The notes: a model not told the origin generated them from the letters alone. A DNA stretch of 29,546 nucleotides from Crocosphaera chwakensis CCY0110 (GCF_000169335.1 NZ_AAXW01000053.1:1-29546), one strand, 5' to 3'; shown: positions 6,865 to 16,093, counted from the stretch's first letter. Numbers and translations are program-made.

Positions 6865-9108
6865 AAAAAAGCTTTCTAATCGTTCTAATGCGATCCAAAA
6901 TCCTTCTCCTTCGTTTTTATGACCTTGCCAAATTTCAGGAATAAATGAAGCATTCGGGGCAGTTTTCTTTAAGTCTTCTACTAAAGCTGGAAAATCAATA
7001 TCTCCGTGTTCGATTTGTAATCCTTCTCCGTCTAATCCTTGAGCATCTGCTATATGTAAATGTGCTGTATAAAGTCCTACTTGTTCAATAAATTCTTTAA
7101 AAGATAGATTGTGATGATTACAGGCTAATTTTGAGTGAGAAATATCTAAACACACTCGATAGTTATGCTTAGCGCAAAACTCCGCAATGTCCTGAGGATC
7201 AACAAAGAGATTATGATACCTTTGTCCACCAAAATGCCAAGGAAAGGGAGGCATGGTTTGAGGTATAATTTCAACCCCTTCTTTATCTAATTTTGATAAA
7301 CTATCTAACAGTAAATCATAATATTTGTGACGTTTGGTAATGGGTAAAGGTTCGTCTAAGGTAAACCCCCCAATATTAGTAACAATTAATGGTTGTGATG
7401 CTTTTTTGAAGTAGGGTTTAAGTTGCCGAGTAATATTAATAACTCGCTGTAATTCTTGGATGGAATGGTTACGATAATCTTCATCCATTGAACATAAATC
7501 CAAGACATGATCTCCTGCAAATAATTCGGGACTATGAACGACATAATCGAGATCATAAGTATGATTAAAATACTGCTCAATATTCTGTTCTAAATCTTTA
7601 TAACTAAGGTGAAACTCTAATAAATCTGGGTTAGTTTTAGGTAGTAGTTTGGTAAAATCGTGATAACGAACCGGTAAACCCCAAGGACAAGGAAATAGAT
7701 AATTTTTAGCAGTAATTTGGGCTTCTTCTAAGTCACTAGGAAAAAAGAAATCTCCTACTTTAAATGGACGTTTTGCTGTCTTCCCAATTAGTTCTTTTTT
7801 ACGATTAGGTTGTAAGCCTTTTCCTGGACTTTTAATCTCGATCATTGCTTCTGTAATGATTTGTCCTGGTTCTAAATCACAATTAATAATTAAACTTTTG
7901 GCCAGAGTTTCTCTATTCATTAATTCCCCTTGACTTAAACGCCTTTCTGCGGAGGTTCCCAGGGCTTCTTCTACTTGTCTAATCCCTTCAACCATGGCCT
8001 TAAATTCTTGGGGTAAGAGGCTTACTTTATGGTCATTTCCTTCCATCGTTTTGTCTAAGGTAAAGTGTTTTTCGATCACTTTTGCCCCTTTAGAAACGGC
8101 AGCAATCGCCACATTAATTCCCCGTTCATGGCCGGAATAACCGACAGGACAATCTCCTAATTCTTTTAATCTTGTAATATAGTTTAAATTGACATCTTTA
8201 AAGGGGGCCGGATAAGTAGAATTACAATGGAGTAAGACATACATTGCTCCAAGCTTTTGTAAGAGTTGAACCGATTGACTAATTTCAGCTTCGGTGGACA
8301 TTCCCGTAGAACAAATTAACGGTTTTCCTGTCTTAACTAAGGCTTTTAATAGTTCATGATTGGTAAAATCAGCAGAGGCAACTTTATAAGCAACCATGCC
8401 ATACTTTTCGAGAATTTCTAAACTATTGAGATCCCAAGGGGTACATAAGGGTAAAATACCTTTTTCCTTACAATAATCAAACGCTTGTAGCATTTCTTCG
8501 TCAGAAAGTTGGAAACGGGACAATAAATCTAAGGTATATTGTGACCCTAAATCTTCACTAGCGTCGTTGGCATTTCCAGCATTATGATAAAGCGATTTAA
8601 GACTTCTTAGTTGAAATTTAGCACAATTTGCTCCGGCTGCGATCGCATCATCAATTAACTTTTTGGCTAACTCCAAACTACCATTATGATTGTTACCAAT
8701 TTCTGCAATAATAAAGGTAGAAGATTCATCGTTAATAATGAAGTCACCGATTTTAATTTCATCGGGACGTTTACGGGCGATCGCTACTAAATGATCGTTA
8801 TCATCTAAAAGGGGAATAAATTCAATTTCTTCAGAAAAATAACTATTAATTTTTTCGGGATCTTCTTCAAATAAAGCGTATTTAAACTGTTTATTACTAA
8901 CGTTAGAAATCGCTTGATTGAGATCAATGGTATTTTGTTGAACTAACCACCGTCGAAAGTCACCATCTGTTAACACACCTTCTAAAACACCTGACTCAGT
9001 TACAGAGAAGATGATACGACTTTTATTATCACTAATTTTTTTTAAAGCGTTAAGAATACTATCTTCGGAGAAGACGATATATTTAGAGAGATTTCTATCG
9101 ATTAACAT
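6850..9108 (-). CDS. Four-domain NeuB-type sialic/nonulosonic acid synthase (CBS, NeuB, SAF, TIM barrel)
   Basis: Domains in the 752-residue protein, in order: a CBS pair (about 1-115, with LEGVLTDGDFRRWL at 42-55, as in nucleotidyltransferase-linked CBS domains); a NeuB synthase barrel (about 130-385) with EIGNNHNG (136-143), CSTGMST (266-272), HCNSTYPAP (294-302), GYSGHE (323-328) and EKHFTLDK (346-353); a SAF/antifreeze-like domain (about 400-462, with PGKGLQP at 428-434); and a sugar-isomerase/AP-endonuclease-like barrel (about 470-752, with LDISHSK, HIADAQG and IPEIWQGH). NeuB enzymes condense phosphoenolpyruvate with an N-acetylated hexose to make nonulosonic acids for surface glycans. 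The C-terminal barrel could supply an isomerisation or epimerisation step in the same chain. No cytidylyltransferase or epimerase gene flanks it, so the exact sugar is unknown. It appears monocistronic. Confidence 0.85.
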   Translation of the reverse strand: MLIDRNLSKYIVFSEDSILNALKKISDNKSRIIFSVTESGVLEGVLTDGDFRRWLVQQNTIDLNQAISNVSNKQFKYALFEEDPEKINSYFSEEIEFIPLLDDNDHLVAIARKRPDEIKIGDFIINDESSTFIIAEIGNNHNGSLELAKKLIDDAIAAGANCAKFQLRSLKSLYHNAGNANDASEDLGSQYTLDLLSRFQLSDEEMLQAFDYCKEKGILPLCTPWDLNSLEILEKYGMVAYKVASADFTNHELLKALVKTGKPLICSTGMSTEAEISQSVQLLQKLGAMYVLLHCNSTYPAPFKDVNLNYITRLKELGDCPVGYSGHERGINVAIAAVSKGAKVIEKHFTLDKTMEGNDHKVSLLPQEFKAMVEGIRQVEEALGTSAERRLSQGELMNRETLAKSLIINCDLEPGQIITEAMIEIKSPGKGLQPNRKKELIGKTAKRPFKVGDFFFPSDLEEAQITAKNYLFPCPWGLPVRYHDFTKLLPKTNPDLLEFHLSYKDLEQNIEQYFNHTYDLDYVVHSPELFAGDHVLDLCSMDEDYRNHSIQELQRVINITRQLKPYFKKASQPLIVTNIGGFTLDEPLPITKRHKYYDLLLDSLSKLDKEGVEIIPQTMPPFPWHFGGQRYHNLFVDPQDIAEFCAKHNYRVCLDISHSKLACNHHNLSFKEFIEQVGLYTAHLHIADAQGLDGEGLQIEHGDIDFPALVEDLKKTAPNASFIPEIWQGHKNEGEGFWIALERLESFFNSEQ

Positions 9109-9185
9109 AGGTTATAAACAGTTATATGGTGACGCTAGTGTTAAGCATAATATAACATTAGCCCCTAAGTTATGATAATCCCTGA

Positions 9186-10643
9186 TTAGGAATAAGATAA
9201 TGCTTTGAGTAATCCTTGAAATTTTAGCTTAATTTCCGCTAACTCTTGTTCAGGTTGTGATCCTTCCACAATTCCTGCCCCTGCGTACAGTCTAGCATGA
9301 TTTCCAGAGATTAAAGCAGAGCGAATACCAACAATAAACTCACTATTGTTATTATAATCAATCCAACCCAAAGGAGCAGCATAAAATCCTCTTTCAAAGG
9401 TTTCATAGTGTTTAATTTCTTGACAAGTGATTCCTGTAGGAAAACCCGATACAGCAGGGGTAGGATGTAGTTTAGCTACTATTTCTAAAGGATGAATATT
9501 AGCGTTTAATTGTGTATAAATGGGAGTCCAAAGATGTTGAATATTAGATAACTTTAATACTTTTAAAGGAGAAATTTGGGGTATTAATCCTAAATTAATC
9601 AAACGTTGTACAATAAATTCAATAACTACCTGGTGTTCTCTTCTTTCTTTACTACTTTTTAGAAGTTTTTGTGCTAGATAATAATCTTCTAGTTTTGTTT
9701 TTCCTCTAGAAGTAGAACCAGCTAAAGCATCTGTTAATAATTGTCTATTCTTTAAGTTAATTAATCGTTCAGGACTTGCCCCCACAAAGCAATTATTTTT
9801 ACCATTATTAATCGCAAAAATATAACAATCGGGATAATATTTTCGTAAATTTTTTAAACACTCAATAATAGAAAATTCTTGAGAATTAGTTAAATCTAAA
9901 GCATTAGCTAACACTAATTTCTGAAAATGCTTAGCTTCAATTGATTTTAAAGCTGAGGCAACAGATGATTCAAAACCTTGTATCATTTGAAACTTAGGAG
10001 TAGTTTCGATAGATTTTTTTTCTAGGTTACTAATTTTTGGGTCAATCTTAATTTGAGAAATTAATTTTATATTTGTACTGGTTTGGTAGGCTAATTTTTT
10101 TATATCTGTTTTTGAGTCAATTAAAAGATTAAAAATCAACAAACTATTTCTTTTTTGTTTAATAACTTGTAGTTTTGGTAAAAAAGTAAATGCTGAAGAA
10201 AAGGGAAATTCCAATTGATTAGTTTCTGAAAAAAAGGTAAATCCGCAAAAAATATGAGGAAAAGAATTTGATGAATGATGCTCATTTATTTTAACGATTT
10301 TCTCAAAACAATTCTTAACAAAATTTTGTGATTTTATAAATCGATCCGATGTATTAAGCTGACAAGATTCTGTAACACCATACCCTAAAATTGCTTCAGT
10401 CTTTCCTTGATTTTCCCAATAAAAATAAATTTCATCTTTAGAAAAGTTATTGATTTTTTCACAATTTAAAAATGCTAGAATTGATAAGGGATCAATTTTA
10501 GGGGTGATTTGGGATAAACTAACAATAATTGACTGCTTTTTTCTATTTAGAGTAGCTTTATGAGTCAGCAGTAATTGTTCAAGACGATGTTGATCATACC
10601 CGATATTCGTCGTCTCAGGAATGATTGGTGTAGCAACAGACAT
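9186..10643 (-). CDS. menF: Isochorismate synthase MenF (phylloquinone pathway)
   Basis: The enzyme converts chorismate to isochorismate, the first committed step to phylloquinone, the photosystem I cofactor. The C-terminal chorismate-binding half has the family motifs VGASPERLI, ALAGSTSRGK, HPTPAVSGFP, GFYAAPLGWID and YAGAGIVEGSQPEQEL; the N-terminal half is divergent, Lys/Ser-rich and poorly conserved, as usual in MenF. I chose ATG 10643 (485 residues): the frame stays open to a GTG at 10724, but the extra 27 residues look unrelated to the family and would crowd the shared promoter. It is divergent from menA, with 128 bp between the starts. Pairing with menA makes MenF much more likely than an isochorismate synthase of siderophore synthesis. 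Confidence 0.9.
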   Translation of the reverse strand: MSVATPIIPETTNIGYDQHRLEQLLLTHKATLNRKKQSIIVSLSQITPKIDPLSILAFLNCEKINNFSKDEIYFYWENQGKTEAILGYGVTESCQLNTSDRFIKSQNFVKNCFEKIVKINEHHSSNSFPHIFCGFTFFSETNQLEFPFSSAFTFLPKLQVIKQKRNSLLIFNLLIDSKTDIKKLAYQTSTNIKLISQIKIDPKISNLEKKSIETTPKFQMIQGFESSVASALKSIEAKHFQKLVLANALDLTNSQEFSIIECLKNLRKYYPDCYIFAINNGKNNCFVGASPERLINLKNRQLLTDALAGSTSRGKTKLEDYYLAQKLLKSSKERREHQVVIEFIVQRLINLGLIPQISPLKVLKLSNIQHLWTPIYTQLNANIHPLEIVAKLHPTPAVSGFPTGITCQEIKHYETFERGFYAAPLGWIDYNNNSEFIVGIRSALISGNHARLYAGAGIVEGSQPEQELAEIKLKFQGLLKALSYS

Positions 10644-10771
10644 CGTAAAGTTATTTATAATTTGTTTCACTTTAGCCCAATATTGATGGTATGTCTTTAA
10701 TGTTGTCCATACCGTTGATTGCACCTCTTTTGAGGATCATATCATAGAGATTATTCCTAACTAGATATTTT

Positions 10772-11695
10772 ATGACCACAACACCTACCACAACCCAAAG
10801 TTTACCCCCGTCAAAAGCAAAATTATGGCTTGCTGCGATTAAACCCCCCATGTACACCGTCGCTATTATACCTATTACGGTAGGAACTGCGTTTGCTTTT
10901 GGGGAAACTGGAATATTTGACTCCAAAATTTTTGGAACTTTCCTAACCTCAGCTATTTTGATTATTGCTTGGCTAAATATTAGTAATGATGTTTTTGATG
11001 CTGACACAGGAATTGATAAAAATAAAGCCCACTCTATTGTTAATTTGACGGGTGATAAGTCTTTAATGTTTTGGTTGGCTAATCTATTTCTATGCTTAGG
11101 TATTTTAGGAATTTTGTTAATTGCTTGGTGGCAAAAAGATATCACAGTTTTACTTATTATACTACTTTGTTGTGCTTTGGGCTATAGTTATCAAGGGCCT
11201 CCTTTTCGTTTCGGTTATCAAGGGTTAGGGGAATTTATCTGCTTTTTTACCTTTGGTCCTCTGGCGATCTCTGCTGTTTATTATTCCCAAACTCAACAGT
11301 TTTCTTTATTTAGTTTAGCCCCTGGAATCTTGATCGGAATAAGCACATCAATTATTCTTTTTTGTTCCCATTTTCATCAAGTTGAAGATGATTTAGCAGC
11401 AGGAAAAAAATCTCCTATCGTTCGCATGGGAACCCAATTAGCATCCCAAGTCTTGACAGTAACCACTGTTTTGTTTTTTGCTTTGGTTGTCCTATTTTCT
11501 TTATTACATCTCTTTTCTTTTTGGACACTTCTAGTATTTTCCAGTGTTCCTATTGCTTATCAATTAGTGACTCATGTTAACAAAAATCATGATAAACCTA
11601 ATCAAGTTAGTAATTGTAAATTTATTGCTGTAAGACTTCATTTTGTAAGTGGACTGTTATTAGCTTTGGGATTAATTATCCCTCAGTTATCGTAA
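10772..11695 (+). CDS. menA: 1,4-dihydroxy-2-naphthoate phytyltransferase MenA
   Basis: This UbiA-superfamily membrane prenyltransferase joins a phytyl chain to 1,4-dihydroxy-2-naphthoate, giving demethylphylloquinone. The 307-residue protein has about eight hydrophobic helices. The two Asp-rich motifs that bind magnesium and the prenyl diphosphate are visible: NDVFDADTGID (near residues 72-82) and HQVEDDLAAGKKSP (near 203-216). The KPPMYTVAIIP segment near 24-34 is typical of MenA. It is divergent from menF, so the two phylloquinone genes may share a regulatory region. Confidence 0.92.
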   Translation: MTTTPTTTQSLPPSKAKLWLAAIKPPMYTVAIIPITVGTAFAFGETGIFDSKIFGTFLTSAILIIAWLNISNDVFDADTGIDKNKAHSIVNLTGDKSLMFWLANLFLCLGILGILLIAWWQKDITVLLIILLCCALGYSYQGPPFRFGYQGLGEFICFFTFGPLAISAVYYSQTQQFSLFSLAPGILIGISTSIILFCSHFHQVEDDLAAGKKSPIVRMGTQLASQVLTVTTVLFFALVVLFSLLHLFSFWTLLVFSSVPIAYQLVTHVNKNHDKPNQVSNCKFIAVRLHFVSGLLLALGLIIPQLS

Positions 11696-11820
11696 GATAG
11701 TTAAGGAAGGGATCAGAAGAAAAAATATTTAATTATTGATAACTTCTGACTCCTTACTTCAAAGAAATGATTAATATCGTTAAAGGTATTATTGTAAACA
11801 TACAATTATTATTGTTAAAG

Positions 11821-12465
11821 ATGATTACTACAGAAACTAAAATAATAACAGATAGTTGGATTAGTTTAACTTGGGATGAATTTTCACAATTATGGGACGA
11901 TTCAATCTATAAGAAAGCTAAGTTTTATTATTACAACCAAAAAGTAAGAATTGAAATGACACCGTTAGGAAATGACCATGCTAGTGATCACTCAATTATT
12001 AATCATGCTATCTACTTATATGCTGCTATCAAAAATATTCCTTTCAATGGTCTTGATGCTTGTAGTTATCGTAAAGTAGGAGTAAAAGAAGCACAACCTG
12101 ACTTATCTTTTTATATCGGTGATAATGTTGATGTTGTTCCCTATGGAACGGGTGTTATTGACTTAACTATCTATCCATCTCCTAATTTAGTCATCGAAGT
12201 TGCTAATACTTCCCTTGCAGATGATAAAGGAGAGAAACGCCTATTATACGAAGATTGTGGCGTAGAGGAATATTGGATAGTTGATGTAAAAAATGTCAAT
12301 ATTATTGCTTTTAAAATAGAAGATAAAGGAAGTAAAAGGATTACTCAATCTCTAGTTTTACCTGGGTTAGAAATAAATAGTTTAGTTCAAGCTTTACAAA
12401 AAAGTAGAGAAACGAATCACTCAGAAGTTAGTCGTTGGTTACTTCAACAATTTCAAAGTAATTAA
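11821..12465 (+). CDS. Uma2-family (DUF820) putative PD-(D/E)XK endonuclease
   Basis: From ATG 11821 the protein has 214 residues; an upstream in-frame ATG at 11767 would add an unconserved hydrophobic 18-residue leader. Canonical Uma2 motifs are present: LTWDEFSQLWDD near the N-terminus, VKEAQPDLSFYIGD (the PD motif), PNLVIEVANTSLADDKGEK (the E-x-K part) and KRLLYEDCGVEEYWIVD. These give the PD-(D/E)XK nuclease fold; the family's cellular role is not established. It starts the accessory islet between menA and glgC, only 5 bp before the decayed methylase fragment. Confidence 0.85.
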   Translation: MITTETKIITDSWISLTWDEFSQLWDDSIYKKAKFYYYNQKVRIEMTPLGNDHASDHSIINHAIYLYAAIKNIPFNGLDACSYRKVGVKEAQPDLSFYIGDNVDVVPYGTGVIDLTIYPSPNLVIEVANTSLADDKGEKRLLYEDCGVEEYWIVDVKNVNIIAFKIEDKGSKRITQSLVLPGLEINSLVQALQKSRETNHSEVSRWLLQQFQSN

Positions 12466-12470
12466 AAAAT

Positions 12471-12719
12471 ATGAATCCTTTAGCTACTTATTTCCGTAAT
12501 CTTTATGAAATTTATAGCACCGGTACAGGAGTCAAAGAAACCTCCTATTATGGTAGCTTAGAAACCCTCTTAAATGATGTGGGGAAAACTTTAAAGCCAA
12601 AAGTTCGCTGCATTATTAATCTCAAAAATTAAGGCGCAGGTCTACCAGACGGGGGACTATTTACCGCTAATCAATTTCGTAAAAATCAAGACGGTGAACC
12701 CTTTAATAACGGCTGTTGA
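12471..12719 (+). pseudogene. N-terminal remnant of a type ISP/type II-like restriction-modification methylase
   Basis: From ATG 12471 the frame reads MNPLATYFRNLYEIYSTGTG, continuing through KETSYYGSLETLLNDVGKTLKPKV, which resembles the N-terminus of large N6-adenine DNA methylase/restriction fusion proteins of the type ISP group. A TAA at 12630-12632 interrupts it, the same frame continues (GAGLPDGGLFTANQF) and stops at TGA 12717-12719. The intact enzymes are about 1,000 residues or more, so nearly all of the gene, including the methylase motifs, has been lost. The family call is from memory of the N-terminal sequence. Confidence 0.65.
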
Positions 12720-13061
12720 CACCTACGCAAAGGGTTGGAAATTAAAAAAAATCACAAAATTCTAGTTGCAATGATCCACAAGAACAACTTTTATGATATG
12801 CTAGATCACAATGGGAAATGCTTTTTTTTTATTTTTATAAGGTAATATTTCCATTATGAAACTTCATTTTCTATTTTTACACAAAGTTTGAGCAAAAGCA
12901 AGTCTTTTTTAGAGCAAAAATAACTTTTGTAGAGGAGTTAGGGGGGTTAAATCCCTAGATATTATCTTAATATTTTACTCAGATTCTTAGGATCATTTAA
13001 TGAGATAATAGTTAAGTATGAATTAATTTTGATAGTTTAATTCACTTTTATTCCTAATTCT
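12720..13061. other. Intergenic stretch, no gene seen
   Basis: No open frame with recognisable coding content is seen here. It contains an imperfect stem formed by AATGGGAAAT (12810-12819) and ATTTCCATT (12847-12855), enclosing a T-rich tract, which could be a weak terminator for the islet genes upstream. The promoter of the methyltransferase gene at 13062 should lie near its right end, but no convincing -35/-10 pair stands out. Confidence 0.4.
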
Positions 13062-14267
13062 ATGACTGATTTTTCTCCTGAAAGTGCAGCCGTTCAACAA
13101 CTATATAATACCTATCCTTTTCCTCCCGAACCCTTATTAAACGAACCCCCACCAGGGTATAATTGGCGATGGAATTGGATCGCTGCTTATAACTTTTGTA
13201 CAGGGAGAAAACCCCCTAGAGAAAATATTCGTATTTTAGACGCAGGATGTGGAACAGGAGTGGGAACAGAATACTTAATTTTATTAAATCCTCACGCAGA
13301 AATTGTCGGGGTTGATATTAGTGAAAAAGCCCTAGAAATTGCTGAAAAACGCTGTCAACAGTCAGGGGTTGCAACTAACCATAATTATCCCATTTCTTTC
13401 CATCATTTACCCTTAGAAGAAGCTGAAAAAATAGAAGGAGAATTTGACTTAATTAATTGTGTGGGAGTATTGCACCATTTACCTGATCCCATCGCAGGAA
13501 TTAAAGCCTTATCCCAAAAATTAGCCCCTGGTGGCATCTTTCATATTTTTGTCTATGCAGAGTTAGGAAGATGGGAAATACAACTGATGCAAAAAGCCAT
13601 TTCTCTCTTCCAAACTGAAACAAAAGGAGATTATAAAGATGGGGTTTTTGTGGGGCGAAAATTGTTTGAATTGCTACCAGAAAATAACCGTCTTGTCAAG
13701 CGAGAAAAAGAAAGATGGTCATTAGAAAATCATCGAGATGAATCCTTTGCTGATATGTATGTTCATCCCCAAGAAACGGATTATAATATTGATACTTTAT
13801 TTGAATTAATTGAAGCATCAGGATTAGAATTTATTGGCTTTTCTAACCCTCAATATTGGCAACTGGAGCGTTTAATTGGAGAGTCAGAAGAATTAATAAA
13901 ACGGGGAGAAAAATTAAGCGATCGCCAACGATATCGATTGATAGAATTACTCGATCCAGAAAACATAACTCATTATGAATTTTTCTTAGGAAAACCCCCT
14001 TTAACTAAGATAGATTGGTCAGAAGATGAAACCTTATTATCTGCTATTCCTGAAATTCATCCTTGTTTACATGGTTGGCCGAGTCAAAGTTTATTGAATT
14101 ATGATTATCAACCTATTAAATTAAGTGATGCTGAATATAATTTTATGCAAGCTTGTGATGGAAACTTAACCGTTAAAGATATTTTAGCTAAAGTTTCTGT
14201 TGAGTTGAAAATAGTGCGATCGCTGCAAAAAAAACAGTTAATTATTCTGACTCCCGAAACAACCTAA
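13062..14267 (+). CDS. Class I SAM-dependent methyltransferase with C-terminal helical domain
   Basis: The 401-residue protein starts with LYNTYPFPPEPL (about 14-25), a motif typical of a cyanobacterial methyltransferase group. The SAM-binding fold follows: motif I ILDAGCGTGVGTEYL (about 58-72), the acidic VGVDISEKAL (about 83-92), and LINCVGVLHHLPDP (motif IV region, about 130-143). The C-terminal part (about 320-395) ends in SDAEYNFMQACDGNLTVKDI, resembling the winged-helix/PqqD-like ends that recognise protein or peptide partners. The substrate is unknown. A HIP1 octamer interrupts the C-terminal coding sequence without changing frame. It stands apart from its neighbours by 342 bp upstream and 37 bp downstream. 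Confidence 0.8.
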   Translation: MTDFSPESAAVQQLYNTYPFPPEPLLNEPPPGYNWRWNWIAAYNFCTGRKPPRENIRILDAGCGTGVGTEYLILLNPHAEIVGVDISEKALEIAEKRCQQSGVATNHNYPISFHHLPLEEAEKIEGEFDLINCVGVLHHLPDPIAGIKALSQKLAPGGIFHIFVYAELGRWEIQLMQKAISLFQTETKGDYKDGVFVGRKLFELLPENNRLVKREKERWSLENHRDESFADMYVHPQETDYNIDTLFELIEASGLEFIGFSNPQYWQLERLIGESEELIKRGEKLSDRQRYRLIELLDPENITHYEFFLGKPPLTKIDWSEDETLLSAIPEIHPCLHGWPSQSLLNYDYQPIKLSDAEYNFMQACDGNLTVKDILAKVSVELKIVRSLQKKQLIILTPETT

Positions 14268-14304
14268 TTAATTAGACGTTAAAACTATTTTTCTAATAAA
14301 TATC

Positions 14305-14544
14305 ATGAATACTGAATATCATGTTAAACTCATTCAACAAGGAAATAGACAAACTGTACCCATTCCTCAAGAATTAAAGCTACCAACAACAGAGGTAATA
14401 ATTCGAGAAGATAACGGGAAATTAATTATAGAACCTTATCAGAAAAAGTCCCTTCTTGAAGTTCTTTCTACTTTGGAACCTCTAGAAGAAGAATTTCCAG
14501 ATATTGATCAAGGATTATTACCGTTAGATGATATTAATTTTTAA
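14305..14544 (+). CDS. Antitoxin of a VapBC-like module
   Basis: The 79-residue protein begins with a swapped-hairpin (AbrB/SpoVT type) DNA-binding pattern: an opening strand (YHVKLIQQGNRQTVPIPQEL), then EVIIREDNGKLIIEP. The C-terminus is acidic (PLEEEFPDIDQ), which in such antitoxins wraps over the toxin active site. It lies directly in front of the PIN-domain gene at 14546, separated by one base, the standard layout for translational coupling. The complex would be expected to repress its own promoter; no operator is obvious in the 37 bp upstream. Confidence 0.8.
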   Translation: MNTEYHVKLIQQGNRQTVPIPQELKLPTTEVIIREDNGKLIIEPYQKKSLLEVLSTLEPLEEEFPDIDQGLLPLDDINF

Positions 14545-14545
14545 A

Positions 14546-14956
14546 GTGACTTATTCTTATTTGTTAGATACTAATATCATTTCAGAATTACTCAAACACC
14601 CTAGAGGACTAATTTTTTCTAAAATTCAAAGTATTGGAGAAGAAAAAATTTGTACAAGTATTATTGTTGCTTGTGAAATAAGGTTCGGCGCAATAAAAAA
14701 GAAATCACCTAGATTGTTTGCCAATGTAGAACTAATTTTAAACAGTCTTAAAGTTTTACCTTTAACTTATCCTGTTGAAGAATATTATGGAAAAATACGA
14801 ACCTATTTAGAAGATCAAGGCACTCCTATTGGTGGTAATGATTTACTCATTGCTGCTCATGCTTTAAGTCTAAATTTAACTGTAATTACCAATAATATCA
14901 GTGAATTTAGTCGCGTTCCTAATTTAAAAGTAGAAAATTGGCTTAACCTTGAGTAA
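14546..14956 (+). CDS. VapC-type PIN-domain ribonuclease toxin
   Basis: The protein carries the four acidic positions of PIN ribonucleases: Asp in YLLDTNIISELLK, Glu in ACEIRFGAI, Asp in GGNDLLIAAHAL, and a fourth polar site in VITNNISEF, where Asn stands in the usual Asp/Asn place. VapC toxins cut specific RNAs, often tRNA or rRNA, when released from the antitoxin. I chose GTG 14546, which gives 136 residues and the usual short leader before YLLDTN; an ATG at 14528 inside the antitoxin gene would add six residues. Unlike the decayed PIN copy at 1761-1919, this one looks complete. Confidence 0.85.
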   Translation: MTYSYLLDTNIISELLKHPRGLIFSKIQSIGEEKICTSIIVACEIRFGAIKKKSPRLFANVELILNSLKVLPLTYPVEEYYGKIRTYLEDQGTPIGGNDLLIAAHALSLNLTVITNNISEFSRVPNLKVENWLNLE

Positions 14957-14970
14957 CCAACAATATAATC

Positions 14971-15090
14971 TTAATTATTTAAGTTGACGATATTTTCAAA
15001 AGGTTGATCCTTTGACCAAGAAAATCGTGAAGTACCAGCTACTTTATGCAAGATAAAATCATCAATTTCAAGTTTCTTACATAGTTTAAT
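14971..15090 (-). pseudogene. Small degenerate open frame without a start codon
   Basis: Between an in-frame TAG and the TAA at 14971-14973 there are 39 codons without any ATG, GTG or TTG near the left end (reading KKLEIDDFILHKVAGTSRFS, then WSKDQPFENIVN). The amino-acid composition looks protein-like rather than random, so it may be the tail of a lost gene, but no family is recognised. It lies between the PIN toxin and the frameshifted membrane-protein gene. Confidence 0.3.
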
Positions 15091-15118
15091 CTATAAACTT
15101 ATTTCTTCACTATAGTCA

Positions 15119-15861
15119 TTAATATTGAGAGGCAACATAAACATCATTCAAGGTTAATTTATCCTTATTATTGGATTCAGGTAATCTAATTTCTTTAACT
15201 CTCTTAGTAATTTCTCGTTGATAATTAGAAAAATCAACTAACTTATCTAATAAACTATTTTCAGTTTCATAAAAAACATCTATCTTTTCCTTACTTTCAA
15301 AAAGATTAATGGTAAATTCATAAAGTCCATCCATTAAACCTTGTTTAGTTATACTTTTTTCACTATTTTCTTCATCTTTATCTTCTTTAAAAGCAAAAAT
15401 AACAGCTTCTACTTTTTTCTTAATGTTTGACTTTTCAACTATTTGCTTACTATAGTCAATAAAATCTTGTTGTTTTTCTTTAGATAAACTTGATTGTGCT
15501 GGAATTAATACTAATGATTTTTGATTATAATGATAGAATAAAATGCTGATAACGAATAAGTTTCTCTAAAATAATTTTCTTGAGTCATCCAAATTCTTGA
15601 AGAATTCCAACAAGATAATAAAAAACAAAATCCCCAAAAAGCAGATAACAAAGTTGTTATTAGGATGAATCCATTAGAAGTTAATGTATTTGAAACATCT
15701 GGAGCAAAAACGTTAGCCAATAAAGCAGTCAAAAGTCCTATTAAAGAAGGGATGATAATTGTATTCATTAAAGGATTAGTTAAAATACCTTTAAACAGAG
15801 TAAAAATATTGCTAGATTGAGGGGTTTGTTCTTCTGAGTTATTTCTACCTGATCGATTCAT
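15119..15861 (-). pseudogene. Frameshifted gene for a two-helix membrane protein of unknown function
   Basis: The first frame (ATG 15861 to TAG 15511-15513) encodes a polar N-terminus, a helix near residues 32-51 (SLIGLLTALLANVF) and a second helix near 64-86. Before its stop, a second frame is already open and continues without a break to TAA 15119-15121 with a soluble charged domain (ILFYHYNQKSLVLIPAQSSL, then KEKQQDFIDYSKQIVEKSN). One extra T in the TTTT run at 15540-15543 would restore a single protein of about 247 residues. This could be a natural pseudogene, a phase-variable tract or a sequencing error. No family is recognised. Calling the two halves as separate genes would be wrong. 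Confidence 0.65.
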
Positions 15862-16093
15862 GTTTAATAATAAATAAAATAATAGTGTACTTATTTTAGA
15901 TCAAAAACTATTGCTTTACTCTATCCAATACTTTTCAGTTAACAAAATTTTTCTCTCCCTCTTCTCCCCACACCTCCCACACTTCCCACACTTCCCAAAC
16001 TCTGAACCCCGAACCCCTTAACCACTTCCCATTTGTCCCCCTCAGTCCTACACTTTAGTTGAGAGGTGTAACAGGCAATCGCGAGGTTCTCTT

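Noticed and set aside
10672..11145. A 157-codon minus-strand frame across the menF/menA divergence
   Set aside because: It is antisense to the strongly supported menA coding sequence and has no recognisable motif.
15119..15334. A separate 71-residue gene
   Set aside because: Its frame is open well upstream of this Met with protein-like sequence that joins the preceding membrane-protein frame; it is one half of a frameshifted gene.
15961..16025. Short repeats (CACTTCCCA units and GAACCCCGAAC, the latter also inverted near 18138-18150) as a CRISPR array
   Set aside because: Units are too short, spacing is irregular and no spacers of constant size exist; these are ordinary intergenic low-complexity repeats.
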